A DNA stretch of 64,000 nucleotides from contig RAYR01000022.1 of NCBI GenBank assembly GCA_003612405.1, positions 1 through 64,000 on the forward strand. The letters are read 5' to 3'. The stretch comes from a bacterium 0.1xD8-71. Its GTDB lineage: Bacteria > Bacillota > Clostridia > Lachnospirales > Lachnospiraceae. Shown one piece after another: positions 17,147 through 26,784 of this stretch (its first letter is position 1; the number at the start of each line of letters is the position of its first letter). A program made the translations under genes and the position numbers. The notes under the pieces were generated by a model. That model was not told the DNA's origin, made no database searches, and was given only the letters and a program-made list of their open reading frames with translations.

Positions 17147-17162
17147 TGTCACAATTGTGACA
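17147..17162. promoter_or_regulatory. 16-bp perfect palindrome upstream of GH20 gene
   Basis: TGTCACAATTGTGACA is a perfect 16-bp inverted repeat in the 47-bp gap between the export protein and the GH20 gene, ending 17 bp before the ATG. Position fits an operator or an mRNA hairpin covering the initiation region. Confidence 0.5.
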
Positions 17163-17179
17163 GATGAGGCGTTATAAGA

Positions 17180-20068
17180 ATGAAAGAGAAGAGAAAAGCG
17201 GTTCTGGCCGGCAGTGTGATCATAACGGTTCTTGTGTGTATGATTCTGGCAGGTTTCTTTCTGATCAGACAATATACAGGAGGAAGAAGCAGGAATCTGG
17301 CCAGGACAAAAGGGGTCATTGCCACCTGTGACAGTGTGGAGAAGGAGACGCTGTCTGCGGCCATGGCAATTGACGGGGATGATACCACGCTGGCTTCCCG
17401 TTGGTCGAGCGAGAATAACTGGGAGGACGCCTCTCACTATATACAACTGGAATTTCCGGAAGAAATTTCAGTTTCTTTTGTTGTGCTGAAATGGGAACGG
17501 AGAAATGTGACTTCCTATGCGCTGGAAGGTTCTCTGGATGGAGAGAACTGGGAGATTCTTCAGCGGTTTGATACGGCGCCGGCGGCCAAACATCAGGAGA
17601 TTGTGCTGGATAAACCGGCGCAGATACGGTATCTGCGTCTGTCCACTTATGAGGTATCCAAGGAGGAGGCCGATTATTCCAATCTGTATCAGAATGTGTC
17701 TCTCTATGAGTTTGAAGTCTATGCGGACAAGCCTGCCGCTTATCTATTAGAGACACCTGTTATTGAAACGGGGAAAGCGGGTGAAAGGCGGCTTGTTACG
17801 CTGGAAGCGCCTGCGGGGTATAAGGTTACTTTCATCGGAGCGGATTTGGAACAGGTTATCGGCGCGGACGGCAGAGTCTATGAGACTATTCAGGACAAAG
17901 AGGTGACGGTGGGATACCGTGTGGAGGATATAAAAGGCCGGGAAGAGACGCGGGAAGTATCTTTTACCATACAGGTGCCTGCGGCTGTTGGAGGATTGTA
18001 TAAGGAAAAGGCAGAGACTGACCGAAAGCCGGAAGCGGCGGCAGCGGAGGGACACAATCCTTGTCCGGACTGGGTAGTTCCGTCCATAGCAGAGTGGGTC
18101 GGCGGCGAGGGCGACTTTACTCTGGGGGAAAATGCCAGAATTATTGTAGACAGTGACAGTTTCAGGATGGAATCTGGAACAAAAGCAGGAATGGATGCGG
18201 GAACAGAGACAGGAATGGAATTTGGAATAGAGGCAGAGACAGATGTTGGAACGGATGAGCAGACTCTCTGGGATGCGGCGGAACTTTTTGGCAGACAATG
18301 GGAAAGCTGTTCTGCAACGCAGAACAGAATGACCCTCTGCCAGGGAACCCTGGAGGATGCCGGTCCGGGAGATATTTATATCGGATATGCTGATGACGAA
18401 AATGGACTGGGAGAAGAAGGGTATACCTGTGACATAACTGACACATGTGTCATACGAGCAGAGAGCGTGACGGGAATCCGCTGGGGATGCGTGACGCTGA
18501 TGCAGATGCTTGTACATGACGGGCAGGATAGCGCACCTCGGGGAAGTATCCGGGATTATCCGCTCTATGCAGTGCGGGGATTCGGGATAGATGTGGCCAG
18601 AAAGCCAGTGTCATTAGATACGTTGTACAGGATGATGGAGACCATGTCCTGGTATAAGATGAATGACTTGTCTCTCCATTTGAATGATAATACGATTCTG
18701 GCTACCAGCGGTCTTACGGGTTCACCGGAACAGGCCATGACGGCGGACAGCGCCTTCCGGCTGGAATCGGATCTGATGAATGGAGCAGGAGAGAAGCTGA
18801 CTTCTGAGGAATATGCCTACACGAAGGAAGATATAGATCAGTTGATTGAGACGGCCAGAGCATACGGTGTGACGGTGGTGCCTGAGATTGATACACCGGC
18901 CCATTCCCTTGCCATTACCAAACTGTATCCGGAGTATGCTCTGCGTACCGGCAATGAATCGGTAGACCAGATTGATCTGGGGCAGGAAGAAGCTGTGGCT
19001 TTGGTAGAGCAGCTGTGGCGGGAGGCGCTTGCCGAAGATACAGGTGCTTTCAGACAGGCCCGGATTGTCAATATCGGTATGGATGAATATTACGGCGATG
19101 GTGAGCAGTACAGGTGTTTCCTGATAAGAATTAACAATCTGATACAGGAGACTGGTAAGACGGTGCGTCTGTGGGGGAGTCTCAGTCATATAGGCGGCAC
19201 CACACAGCCATCTCCGGAGAATTTGCAGATGAATCTGTGGAGTACCGTCTGGGCGGATCCGCAGGAGATGTATGAGGCGGGCTATTCCCTGATCAACATG
19301 CAGAACAACCATCTTTATATCATACCGGGCGGCGGATATGACCGGTTGGATATTGTGGAACTGTATGAGAACTGGGCGCCCAACAAATTCTATGATTATA
19401 ACCAGATGGAGATTATTCCGGCCTATTCGCCGCAGATGCTGGGCGCTTCCTATATGATCTGGAACGATATGAGCGGCAATCTGGATATCGGTATCAGTGA
19501 ATATGATCTGTTGGAACGGTTTCAGGAACCACTGCCGGTATTGTCCGGGAAGCTTTGGGGAGAGGCGGGGATGGAAGAAACAGAAACACAGATGGGAATG
19601 GAACAGGGAGAGAATGATAGGATACCAGGTTATCTGTATGTAGAGAACGCTGCGGTGGAGCCGGATTACCAGATAGCGATGAAGGTGTGGCTGGAGGAGA
19701 ATACTCTGGCGGAGGACGGGCAAAACGGCGTATGGCATGAGCAGGTTCTGGCTGAGGGAGACGCTGCTTATGCAAGGTGGGCTTTCTATGCAGTGGAACC
19801 GCAGACAGGCAGGGTGGGATTTACCAGAGAGGGCAGAACCTATACGTTCGATTATACCCTGCCTAAGGAAAAATGGGTGAATTTGCGGCTGGAAGGTGGA
19901 CAGGGCAAAGTGACGCTCTACGCGGAAGGAGAAAAGATAGGGACGGTTGGCAGTGACGAGCCCTTTGAAGAACATGCCACCTTTGTATTTCCGCTACAGA
20001 GAGTGGGCGGACAGACCGGGCATTTTGACGGGAAGATGGAGATAGAAGTATTATATGATGGAGAATGA
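17180..20068 (+). CDS. Surface GH20 beta-N-acetylhexosaminidase with carbohydrate-binding domain
   Basis: Predicted exo-acting beta-hexosaminidase at the cell surface, releasing GlcNAc or GalNAc from glycans such as host mucin. Domains in order: membrane anchor or signal (residues 8-29), F5/8 type C (CBM32-like) domain (about 45-185), a short linker domain, GH20b-like domain (about 295-450) interrupted by a Gly/Thr/Met/Glu-rich insertion near 328-355, GH20 catalytic barrel (about 455-790), and a LamG-like C-terminal sandwich (about 800-960). Catalytic pair Asp635-Glu636 sits in NIGMDEYYG; VVPEIDTPAH is also present. 962 residues. No LPXTG sorting motif; anchoring is by the N-terminus. The stop is followed at once by the methyltransferase gene. 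Confidence 0.9.
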   Translation: MKEKRKAVLAGSVIITVLVCMILAGFFLIRQYTGGRSRNLARTKGVIATCDSVEKETLSAAMAIDGDDTTLASRWSSENNWEDASHYIQLEFPEEISVSFVVLKWERRNVTSYALEGSLDGENWEILQRFDTAPAAKHQEIVLDKPAQIRYLRLSTYEVSKEEADYSNLYQNVSLYEFEVYADKPAAYLLETPVIETGKAGERRLVTLEAPAGYKVTFIGADLEQVIGADGRVYETIQDKEVTVGYRVEDIKGREETREVSFTIQVPAAVGGLYKEKAETDRKPEAAAAEGHNPCPDWVVPSIAEWVGGEGDFTLGENARIIVDSDSFRMESGTKAGMDAGTETGMEFGIEAETDVGTDEQTLWDAAELFGRQWESCSATQNRMTLCQGTLEDAGPGDIYIGYADDENGLGEEGYTCDITDTCVIRAESVTGIRWGCVTLMQMLVHDGQDSAPRGSIRDYPLYAVRGFGIDVARKPVSLDTLYRMMETMSWYKMNDLSLHLNDNTILATSGLTGSPEQAMTADSAFRLESDLMNGAGEKLTSEEYAYTKEDIDQLIETARAYGVTVVPEIDTPAHSLAITKLYPEYALRTGNESVDQIDLGQEEAVALVEQLWREALAEDTGAFRQARIVNIGMDEYYGDGEQYRCFLIRINNLIQETGKTVRLWGSLSHIGGTTQPSPENLQMNLWSTVWADPQEMYEAGYSLINMQNNHLYIIPGGGYDRLDIVELYENWAPNKFYDYNQMEIIPAYSPQMLGASYMIWNDMSGNLDIGISEYDLLERFQEPLPVLSGKLWGEAGMEETETQMGMEQGENDRIPGYLYVENAAVEPDYQIAMKVWLEENTLAEDGQNGVWHEQVLAEGDAAYARWAFYAVEPQTGRVGFTREGRTYTFDYTLPKEKWVNLRLEGGQGKVTLYAEGEKIGTVGSDEPFEEHATFVFPLQRVGGQTGHFDGKMEIEVLYDGE

Positions 20069-20069
20069 A

Positions 20070-20903
20070 ATGGAAGCATATACGGATTTTGCGCAGGTTT
20101 ATGATGAGTTTATGGATGAGACGCCCTATGAGGAATGGTGTGCGTTCCTGGTGGGGATGCTTAAAAAGTATGGGGTGAATCAGGACAACGGTAGCGAAAG
20201 AATGACAGAGACGTCTTCTGGCAGGAGATTGTCGAAGCAGGCGGCCCGGAATTTCAGACAGGAAAGGAATACCATCCTGGACCTGGGCTGTGGGACAGGA
20301 ACGTTGACGGAACTTCTGGCCAGGAAGGGATATGATATGATCGGTGTGGACAATGCCCAGGAGATGTTACAGATTGCCATGGACAAAAGGGACCGGTCGG
20401 GACTGGATATTCTGTACTTGTTGCAGGATATGCGGGAATTTGAACTTTACGGCGCGGTAGGCGCGGTGATCAGTGTGTGCGATTCCATTAACTATCTGTT
20501 GGAGGAAGAGGATATTCTGCAAACTTTCCGGCTGGTGCACAATTACCTGTATCCGGGCGGTGTTTTTATTTTTGATTTTAACACGGTGTACAAATATGCC
20601 AATATCATAGGTGATGCAACAATTGCGGAGAACCGGGAAGATTGCAGCTTTATCTGGGAAAACTATTATCATGAAGAGGAAGAAATCAATGAGTATGACC
20701 TGACGATATTTGTCAGAAACAGAGGGGAAGAACTGTTTCAACGCTTTCAGGAGACCCATTATCAGCGGGGGTATCAGCTAGAACAGATGCGCAGACTGGT
20801 GGAAGATGCGGGGCTTCGCGTGTTGGAAACCCTGGATGCGGACACCCATGACGGGGTGACGCCGGAGAGTGAGAGAATCTATATTGTGGCAAAGAAGAAT
20901 TGA
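20070..20903 (+). CDS. Class I SAM-dependent methyltransferase
   Basis: Predicted methyltransferase of unknown substrate. Seen: motif I ILDLGCGTGTLTELLA (about residue 70), acidic residue in MIGVDNAQEML, and the GGVFIFDFNT strand. The N-terminus MEAYTDFAQVYDEFMD is typical of a Firmicutes group annotated only as methyltransferases. The start at 20070 is chosen because GGAG (20060-20063) lies 6 bp upstream; ATG 20055 overlaps the GH20 gene and lacks a site. A non-typical insertion (SERMTETSSGRRLSKQAARN) precedes motif I. It is followed 19 bp later by hslO. Confidence 0.85.
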   Translation: MEAYTDFAQVYDEFMDETPYEEWCAFLVGMLKKYGVNQDNGSERMTETSSGRRLSKQAARNFRQERNTILDLGCGTGTLTELLARKGYDMIGVDNAQEMLQIAMDKRDRSGLDILYLLQDMREFELYGAVGAVISVCDSINYLLEEEDILQTFRLVHNYLYPGGVFIFDFNTVYKYANIIGDATIAENREDCSFIWENYYHEEEEINEYDLTIFVRNRGEELFQRFQETHYQRGYQLEQMRRLVEDAGLRVLETLDADTHDGVTPESERIYIVAKKN

Positions 20904-20922
20904 AGAAAGAGGTACAGACAAC

Positions 20923-21798
20923 ATGGCAGATTATTTAGTGAGAGCAACAGCGGCGAACGCGCAGATACGCGCCTTTGCGGTCACTTCTAAGGAACTCGTG
21001 GAGTATGCCCGTTCGGCCCATGATACCAGTCCGGTGGTGACAGCGGCGCTGGGGCGCCTGATGACAGGGGCGGTGATGATGGGAAGCATGTTAAAAGGCG
21101 AACAGGATATGCTGACCTTACAGATCCGCGGCGCAGGGCCGGTGCACGGGCTCACCGTAACGGCAGATTCGCAGGGGAATGTGAAAGGATATGCAGATAA
21201 CCCCCAGGCCATGATGCCTCCGAACCATTTGGGAAAGCTGGATGTGGGCGGTGTGATCGGAGCCGGTGTGCTTACCGTCATGAAGGATATGGGCTTAAAA
21301 GAGCCCTACGCCTCTACCATAGAGCTTCAGACAGGGGAAATCGGGGACGATCTGACTTATTATTTTGCGGCTTCGGAGCAGGTGCCTTCCAGTGTGGCAC
21401 TGGGCGTATTGATGGATAAGAACAATACGGTGCGGCAGGCGGGCGGGTTTATTATCCAGCTGATGCCTTTTACAGGGGAGGATGTCATTACAAAGTTGGA
21501 GAATACATTATCGTCCATACAGTCGGTGACAACGATGTTGGAGGAAGGCAATACACCGGAGCAGATTCTGGAGATTGTCTTAGGAGACCTGGGGGTAGAG
21601 ATTACGGATACCATGCCTGTACAGTTCGCATGTAACTGTAGTAAGGAGCGGGTGGAAAAAGTACTGATCAGTCTTAGCAGGAAGGATTTGCAGGAGATGA
21701 TTGACGAAAATAAAGATGTCGATCTGCATTGTCATTTCTGTAACAGGAACTATACCTTTACTGTGGATGAACTTAAGAATATTGCGAAAAGCAGATAA
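20923..21798 (+). CDS. hslO: Redox-regulated chaperone Hsp33
   Basis: Holdase chaperone in the cytoplasm, activated when oxidation releases zinc and forms disulfides. Seen: the N-terminal start ADYLVRATAANAQIRAFAVT, GAGPVHGLTVTADSQGNVKG, and the four zinc cysteines as CNC (in FACNCSKERV) and CHFC near the C-terminus, in the expected CxC and CxxC arrangement. 291 residues. ATG 20923 follows AAAGAGG and matches the family start. Probably co-transcribed with the methyltransferase. Confidence 0.95.
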   Translation: MADYLVRATAANAQIRAFAVTSKELVEYARSAHDTSPVVTAALGRLMTGAVMMGSMLKGEQDMLTLQIRGAGPVHGLTVTADSQGNVKGYADNPQAMMPPNHLGKLDVGGVIGAGVLTVMKDMGLKEPYASTIELQTGEIGDDLTYYFAASEQVPSSVALGVLMDKNNTVRQAGGFIIQLMPFTGEDVITKLENTLSSIQSVTTMLEEGNTPEQILEIVLGDLGVEITDTMPVQFACNCSKERVEKVLISLSRKDLQEMIDENKDVDLHCHFCNRNYTFTVDELKNIAKSR

Positions 21799-22503
21799 AT
21801 CAAATCATGATTTAATACACTGTATTTTGGGTGGGAATATTCATATTATATAAGATAACAAGACTGGTCTTACAGGATGAAACAGCAGGATAAAAACGGT
21901 CGTGATTTATAATATTATGACTGGAAATACGGATAAACAGCGGATATCAGGAGATATATAAAAATTAAGATACGACTGTGATGGTCATAAAAACAACTTG
22001 CGATATGGAATTGACACCTGACAAGGTAAGCAGGATGTGATGCTGTTGATTTTTGCAATAAAATGATAAAAAGTCCTTGGCAGTGGTTTTTAAGGCAGCA
22101 AATGTGCAGGAAGACAGAAAAGACAGCAAAATAAGTTTTGCGAAGAGTATATCAAAACATTAAAAGAAGATTTAAGTGAAAACACATACGAAATTACGTG
22201 ATGCGCCAGGAAAAACAAGAAAAGAGAGGTGTCCCGGAAACCTTGATTTTATGGGAGGTTCTGCAAATAGGTAACTTATGTTACTGTTAAAATAACGGAT
22301 GATAGATAACAGAAAATATATTTTTGCAGAGGACAAAAGAGGTTTTTCGGGGCAGCAGGCGCTTAAATAAAGATATAAAATGGAATAAAATCTGGTAAAA
22401 TAAATTTAAAGGATTTACAAAAAATCGGGCTGTAATACGCAAAACCCGGTAATAATGAGGAATTCTAATGCTATTATCATAAAGAAGAGAGGCGGAAGAG
22501 GAC
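21799..22503. other. 700-bp gene-free stretch before nadE
   Basis: No credible gene, tRNA or strong hairpin is visible. The sequence is AT-rich with many stops in all frames, and some stretches (for example near 22085-22160) look like decayed coding sequence, though nothing identifiable. A promoter for nadE should lie in the last 100 bp, but no clean -35/-10 pair was seen. Confidence 0.5.
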
Positions 22504-24417
22504 ATGAAACATGGATTCATTAAAGTGGCGGCGATGACCCCCGGAATCAAGGTGGCGGATCCGGTCTATAATGTGAAGGAAGTTTGTAAAGGAATCGAGG
22601 AGGCTCTTGCGCAGGGGGCAAAGATCATTGTTTTTCCAGAACTGTGTCTGACAGGCTATACCTGCGGTGACTTGTTCTTGCAGGAACTTCTGCTGTCCCA
22701 GGCAAGGGAAGTGCTTGGTGTGGCTGCGGAGGCCACAGAGGGCAGTGATGCGCTTGTTTTTGTGGGACTTCCGCTTGTGAAAGATTATAAACTCTATAAT
22801 GTGGCGGCAGTGTTACAGAATGGAGAAATACTGGCCTTTATTCCGAAACGTTTTATTCCGTCCTATGCGGAATTCTATGAGACCAGACACTTTGCACCCG
22901 GAAATACCGTGCCGGAGCCTTATCTATATGAAGATAAGGAAATACCTTTCGGGACAGATATTCTGTTTCGGGTAAATGGGGTACAGGGTCTGGTGGTTGG
23001 CTGTGAAATCTGTGAGGATATCTGGGTGCCTGACTCGCCGGGTACAGCTCATGCGCTGGCCGGTGCTACGGTAATGGTCAATCTCTCGGCATCCAACGAG
23101 ACCGTCGGCAAGGACGTATACCGGGAGATGCTGGTGAAATCTGCCAGTGCCAGGCAGATCACGGCCTATATCTACGCCTCGGCCGGGGAGGGTGAATCCA
23201 CGCAGGATCTGGTATTCGGCGGCCATAACATCATAGCGGAAAACGGTACCATACTGGCCCAGGCGAAGCGTTTTGAACCGGAGAATATCTATACAGATAT
23301 TGATGTCCACAGAATCTGCCATGAGAGGCGGCGGATGAGTACCTATCATCCGGAGACCATACAGAATCATATGATATTGTCTGTTTCCATGGAAGAGGAG
23401 GAAACGAAACTGACAAGAACCTTTGCCCCACAGCCTTTCGTGCCCACAGATTCAAAAGAACGTAATAAGCGTTGTGATGAGATTCTTTCCATTCAGTCTT
23501 ATGGCCTTAAGAAACGGTATGAACATACGGGCTGTCAGTCCGCGGTTCTGGGGATATCCGGCGGTCTGGATTCCACCCTGGCGCTTCTGGTAACGGTTCG
23601 GGCCTTTGATCTGCTGGGTCTTGGAAGAGATAAGATAACATCTGTTACAATTCCCTGTTTCGGCACCACGGACAGGACGTATGACAATGCATGCAGGCTG
23701 GCGGGGATGCTTGGAACCACGCTGCGGGAGGTGGATATCAAAGAGGCTGTGACAGTGCATTTCCGGGATATTGGACAGGACATGGACAAGCACGATGTGA
23801 CGTATGAGAATGGACAGGCCAGGGAACGGACACAGGTACTGATGGATATTGCAAACCAGACGGGTGGTATGGTCATCGGTACCGGCGATATGTCGGAGCT
23901 TGCACTGGGCTGGGCCACCTATAATGGGGATCATATGTCCATGTACGGTGTCAATGCTGGTGTGCCGAAGACTCTGGTACGCCATCTGGTACAATACTAT
24001 GCGGATACCTGCGGTGATGAAAACCTGCGGGCGCTTCTTCTGGATATACTTGACACACCTGTCAGTCCTGAGCTTCTGCCGCCGGTGGACGGGGTCATTT
24101 CCCAGAAGACAGAAGATCTGGTGGGGCCTTACGAACTGCATGATTTCTTCTTATATTATATGCTGCGCTGTGGTTTTGAGCCGGCGAAAGTATTCCGGGC
24201 GGCCTGTACGGCATTTCAGAATGTTTATGACAAAGATGTCATATTGAAATGGTTAAAGATATTTTATCAGAGATTTTTTGCCCAGCAGTTCAAGCGTTCC
24301 TGTCTGCCGGACGGGCCGAAGGTGGGAAGTGTTGCTGTGTCGCCCAGAGGCGATCTGCGGATGCCGTCCGATGCCTGTGCAAGGATCTGGCTGGCACAGA
24401 TTGAGGAACTAAAGTAG
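22504..24417 (+). CDS. nadE: Glutamine-dependent NAD+ synthetase
   Basis: Last step of NAD synthesis: amidates nicotinic acid adenine dinucleotide, using ammonia from glutamine. Domains: N-terminal nitrilase-type glutaminase (residues 1-300; Glu in VFPELCLTGYTCGD, Lys in FIPKRFIPSYAEFYE, Cys in GCEICEDIWVP) and C-terminal ATP-pyrophosphatase domain (about 330-637) with the P-loop GISGGLDSTLAL and GTGDMSELALGW. 637 residues is the normal two-domain length. ATG 22504 follows AGAGGCGGAAG. The next gene is convergent, with only 31 bp between. Confidence 0.96.
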   Translation: MKHGFIKVAAMTPGIKVADPVYNVKEVCKGIEEALAQGAKIIVFPELCLTGYTCGDLFLQELLLSQAREVLGVAAEATEGSDALVFVGLPLVKDYKLYNVAAVLQNGEILAFIPKRFIPSYAEFYETRHFAPGNTVPEPYLYEDKEIPFGTDILFRVNGVQGLVVGCEICEDIWVPDSPGTAHALAGATVMVNLSASNETVGKDVYREMLVKSASARQITAYIYASAGEGESTQDLVFGGHNIIAENGTILAQAKRFEPENIYTDIDVHRICHERRRMSTYHPETIQNHMILSVSMEEEETKLTRTFAPQPFVPTDSKERNKRCDEILSIQSYGLKKRYEHTGCQSAVLGISGGLDSTLALLVTVRAFDLLGLGRDKITSVTIPCFGTTDRTYDNACRLAGMLGTTLREVDIKEAVTVHFRDIGQDMDKHDVTYENGQARERTQVLMDIANQTGGMVIGTGDMSELALGWATYNGDHMSMYGVNAGVPKTLVRHLVQYYADTCGDENLRALLLDILDTPVSPELLPPVDGVISQKTEDLVGPYELHDFFLYYMLRCGFEPAKVFRAACTAFQNVYDKDVILKWLKIFYQRFFAQQFKRSCLPDGPKVGSVAVSPRGDLRMPSDACARIWLAQIEELK

Positions 24418-24448
24418 TAAGTACCAGTATTTTCAGGAATCTGTATTC

Positions 24449-25297
24449 TTACGGCCCCACATGTTCATTCCTCCACTGCCTGGGGGAGATGCCATAAACA
24501 TTTTTAAATGCCCGGGAAAAATGCAGTTGGTTTGGATAGCCCACGGCATTTCCTATATCTGCAATGGAAAGGCCTGTCAGCCTTAACAGCTCGGCAGCCT
24601 TGGACATGCGGTAGGAAATCAGAAATTCCTGAGGTGATTTTCCCATATTTTCATGAAAAATCTTACCAAAATAGCTTCTGTTGAGTCCGCAGGAGGCGGC
24701 AATCGTCTCCACGGTGATATCATTCTGGAAGTTCTGTTCAATGTAGGAGATGGCTTCCTTGATATAAAAATCCCGCAGACTGTTGCCTTTATTGAGCTGG
24801 GCGGAGGAAGCAGAACGCATAAAATAGTCTATAAAAAGGAAGAGGTGTCCAATCAGGTGAAAGGGGGATTCATTCCCGTGATTAACGATATAGACCATCT
24901 CTTCTTTCATGTTCTCGGCAATATCCTTATAGCGTGCCTTATAGATTGGCTGATTACGGTTTAATCCTGTCAGTTCTATGGCTTCCTTGGCACGCAGTCC
25001 ATCGAATTCCAGCCATGTATATTCCCAGGGGATTTCATGATCTGCAATGTAGGTACATACCTGATGAGGAAAAATCATAAATCCCTGCCCGCTTTTGATC
25101 TGGTAGGCAATGGACTCGCCCTGGGCATTTTCGGCGATCAGGGTGCCTGTTCCGGACAAACACAGATGAAAAAGATAGTGATTTCTGGCAGCGGGTCCGA
25201 AAGAATGAGAGGGATCGCACTGTTCCCAGCCGAACTGGTAGAGCCCGAGATCAATAAAGTTTTCACTGGGAAAAACAGAAAAAATCACTTCACTCAT
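24449..25297 (-). CDS. AraC-family regulator of the alpha-galactoside locus
   Basis: Transcription regulator. Seen: N-terminal cupin-like sugar-sensing domain (RNHYLFHLCLSGTGTLIAE, GQGFMIFPHQVCTYIAD) and C-terminal double helix-turn-helix (ITVETIAASCGLNRSYFGKI, LSIADIGNAVGYPNQLHFSR, FKNVYGISPRQWR). Start at 25297 (MSEVIFSVFP) is supported by an AGAAGGGA site; an in-frame start 13 codons upstream is less likely. It is divergent from the transporter and alpha-galactosidase genes, and probably activates them with raffinose or melibiose-type sugars as signal, as in MsmR or RafR-like regulators (inference from context). Confidence 0.88.
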   Translation of the reverse strand: MSEVIFSVFPSENFIDLGLYQFGWEQCDPSHSFGPAARNHYLFHLCLSGTGTLIAENAQGESIAYQIKSGQGFMIFPHQVCTYIADHEIPWEYTWLEFDGLRAKEAIELTGLNRNQPIYKARYKDIAENMKEEMVYIVNHGNESPFHLIGHLFLFIDYFMRSASSAQLNKGNSLRDFYIKEAISYIEQNFQNDITVETIAASCGLNRSYFGKIFHENMGKSPQEFLISYRMSKAAELLRLTGLSIADIGNAVGYPNQLHFSRAFKNVYGISPRQWRNEHVGP

Positions 25298-25415
25298 AGT
25301 TGTCCCTTCTGTTTCATATAATAAGAATATATTCATTATATACCAAAATGCTACTTTACTTCAAACAAAAAGGATAAAAGCGGCATAAAGGCATATAACA
25401 TGCAAAATAGTGGTA

Positions 25416-25445
25416 TTTATTGATAGCATAATGGTATGTTATAAT
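25416..25445 (+). promoter_or_regulatory. Promoter candidate of the transporter operon
   Basis: TATAAT at 25440-25445 with TTTATT about 18 bp upstream (a TTGATA at 14 bp spacing also exists). A weak -35 is typical of promoters needing an AraC activator. Confidence 0.5.
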
Positions 25446-25476
25446 GCAAATATCAATTTAGGGAAGGAGATGCTTT

Positions 25477-26763
25477 ATGAAAAGGAGGAACGGAAAATAC
25501 CTTGGAGCGGCATTGTGCGGTGCGGCGGCAGTGATGGCGCTCACAGGATGTGGGAGTGAAGCTGATTCTCATAAGACCGAGATCGAGATTGTCCAGTATA
25601 AGCCGGAAGCGGCAAACTACTTCAGTATGGTGGAAGAAGAGTTTAACGCGACCCATGACGATATCCATCTCACTATCAGTTCGCCAAACGATGCCATGAC
25701 AATATTAAAAACGAGATTTATAAGGGAAGATTACCCGGATATTATCGGCATTGGCGGAGACATCAATTATTCTTATTTCGTAGATGCGGAAATCCTCATG
25801 GATATTTCGGATTATGAGGGACTAAAGAACATTAACCAGGGGTATCTGAACATCGATGAATCCCTGGAACTGGTTCCCACAGAAGGAATTTATGCGGTAC
25901 CTTATGTGGCCAATGCGGCCGGTATCCTGTATAACAGAGACATGTTTGAGGAGCATGGCTGGGAGATACCCACCAACTGGGCGGAACTGAACGCTCTGTG
26001 CGAGACCATAGAAGCGGAAGGGATACTTCCTTTTTACTTTGGGTTTAAGGATACCTGGACATGTCTGGCTCCATGGAATTCCATGGCAGTAGATCTGGCG
26101 CCGGCAGATGCCACCAAGCAGGTGAACCGGGGTGAGACCACCTTTGCCAAGGAGTACAGAGAGGTATCCGAGAAATACCTGACACTGCTTCAGTATGGGC
26201 CTGATGATCCATTTGCATACGGATATAACGATGCCTGTACTGCTTTTGCCAGAGGGGAATCGGCTATGTATCCCATCGGCAGTTATGCGGCACCGCAGAT
26301 TCTGTCCGTGAACCCGGATCTGAATATGGATTCCTTCGTGATGCCGGCCAATGACGCAGCAGAAGGCAATACGCTCAATTCTGGAATTGACTTACAGTTC
26401 AGTGTGCTGGCAGGCTGCAAGAATAAGGAAGCGGCCTATGAGGTACTTAACTTCTTATATGAAGATGCCAATATCCAGAAATACATTGATGCACAGACAG
26501 CAATTCCCTGCAAAAAGGGAGATTTCGCCCTGCCGTCCATCCTTGATGGTATGACAGAGTATATCGCATCCGGCAACATGACGGATTACCCGGATCACTA
26601 TTATCCTTCCGAGATGGCGGTGGATGCACAGATTCAGACCTTCCTGTTAAAGAAGGATGTGGATGCTTTCTTGCAGAAATTTGATACGGACTGGCTGCGT
26701 TATAACAGAGATATTATCCGTCTGGTACAGGATTATGAACGCCAGCATGGGAACGCGGATTAA
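25477..26763 (+). CDS. Sugar ABC transporter, solute-binding lipoprotein
   Basis: Extracellular receptor of a CUT1-type sugar importer, likely for alpha-galactosides. Seen: signal peptide with lipobox LTGC (Cys at about residue 25), EIVQYKPEAANYFSMVEEEF start of the mature domain, GIYAVPYVANAAGILYNRDM and other segments of the family 1 binding-protein fold; 428 residues. ATG 25477 has AAGGAG upstream. Two permeases and an alpha-galactosidase follow in the same direction; no ATPase gene is present, as is common for importers that share MsmK. Confidence 0.92.
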   Translation: MKRRNGKYLGAALCGAAAVMALTGCGSEADSHKTEIEIVQYKPEAANYFSMVEEEFNATHDDIHLTISSPNDAMTILKTRFIREDYPDIIGIGGDINYSYFVDAEILMDISDYEGLKNINQGYLNIDESLELVPTEGIYAVPYVANAAGILYNRDMFEEHGWEIPTNWAELNALCETIEAEGILPFYFGFKDTWTCLAPWNSMAVDLAPADATKQVNRGETTFAKEYREVSEKYLTLLQYGPDDPFAYGYNDACTAFARGESAMYPIGSYAAPQILSVNPDLNMDSFVMPANDAAEGNTLNSGIDLQFSVLAGCKNKEAAYEVLNFLYEDANIQKYIDAQTAIPCKKGDFALPSILDGMTEYIASGNMTDYPDHYYPSEMAVDAQIQTFLLKKDVDAFLQKFDTDWLRYNRDIIRLVQDYERQHGNAD

Positions 26764-26784
26764 TGGGAAAGGAGAAGAGAGACA

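Noticed and set aside
18162..18250. Possible repeat array or CRISPR-like pattern in the GH20 gene
   Set aside because: The repetition is imperfect and in frame, encoding a Gly/Thr/Met/Glu-rich insertion; there are no uniform spacers.
18722..19975. 417-codon minus-strand frame within the GH20 gene
   Set aside because: The plus-strand frame has a full catalytic domain; the antisense frame has no recognisable motif.
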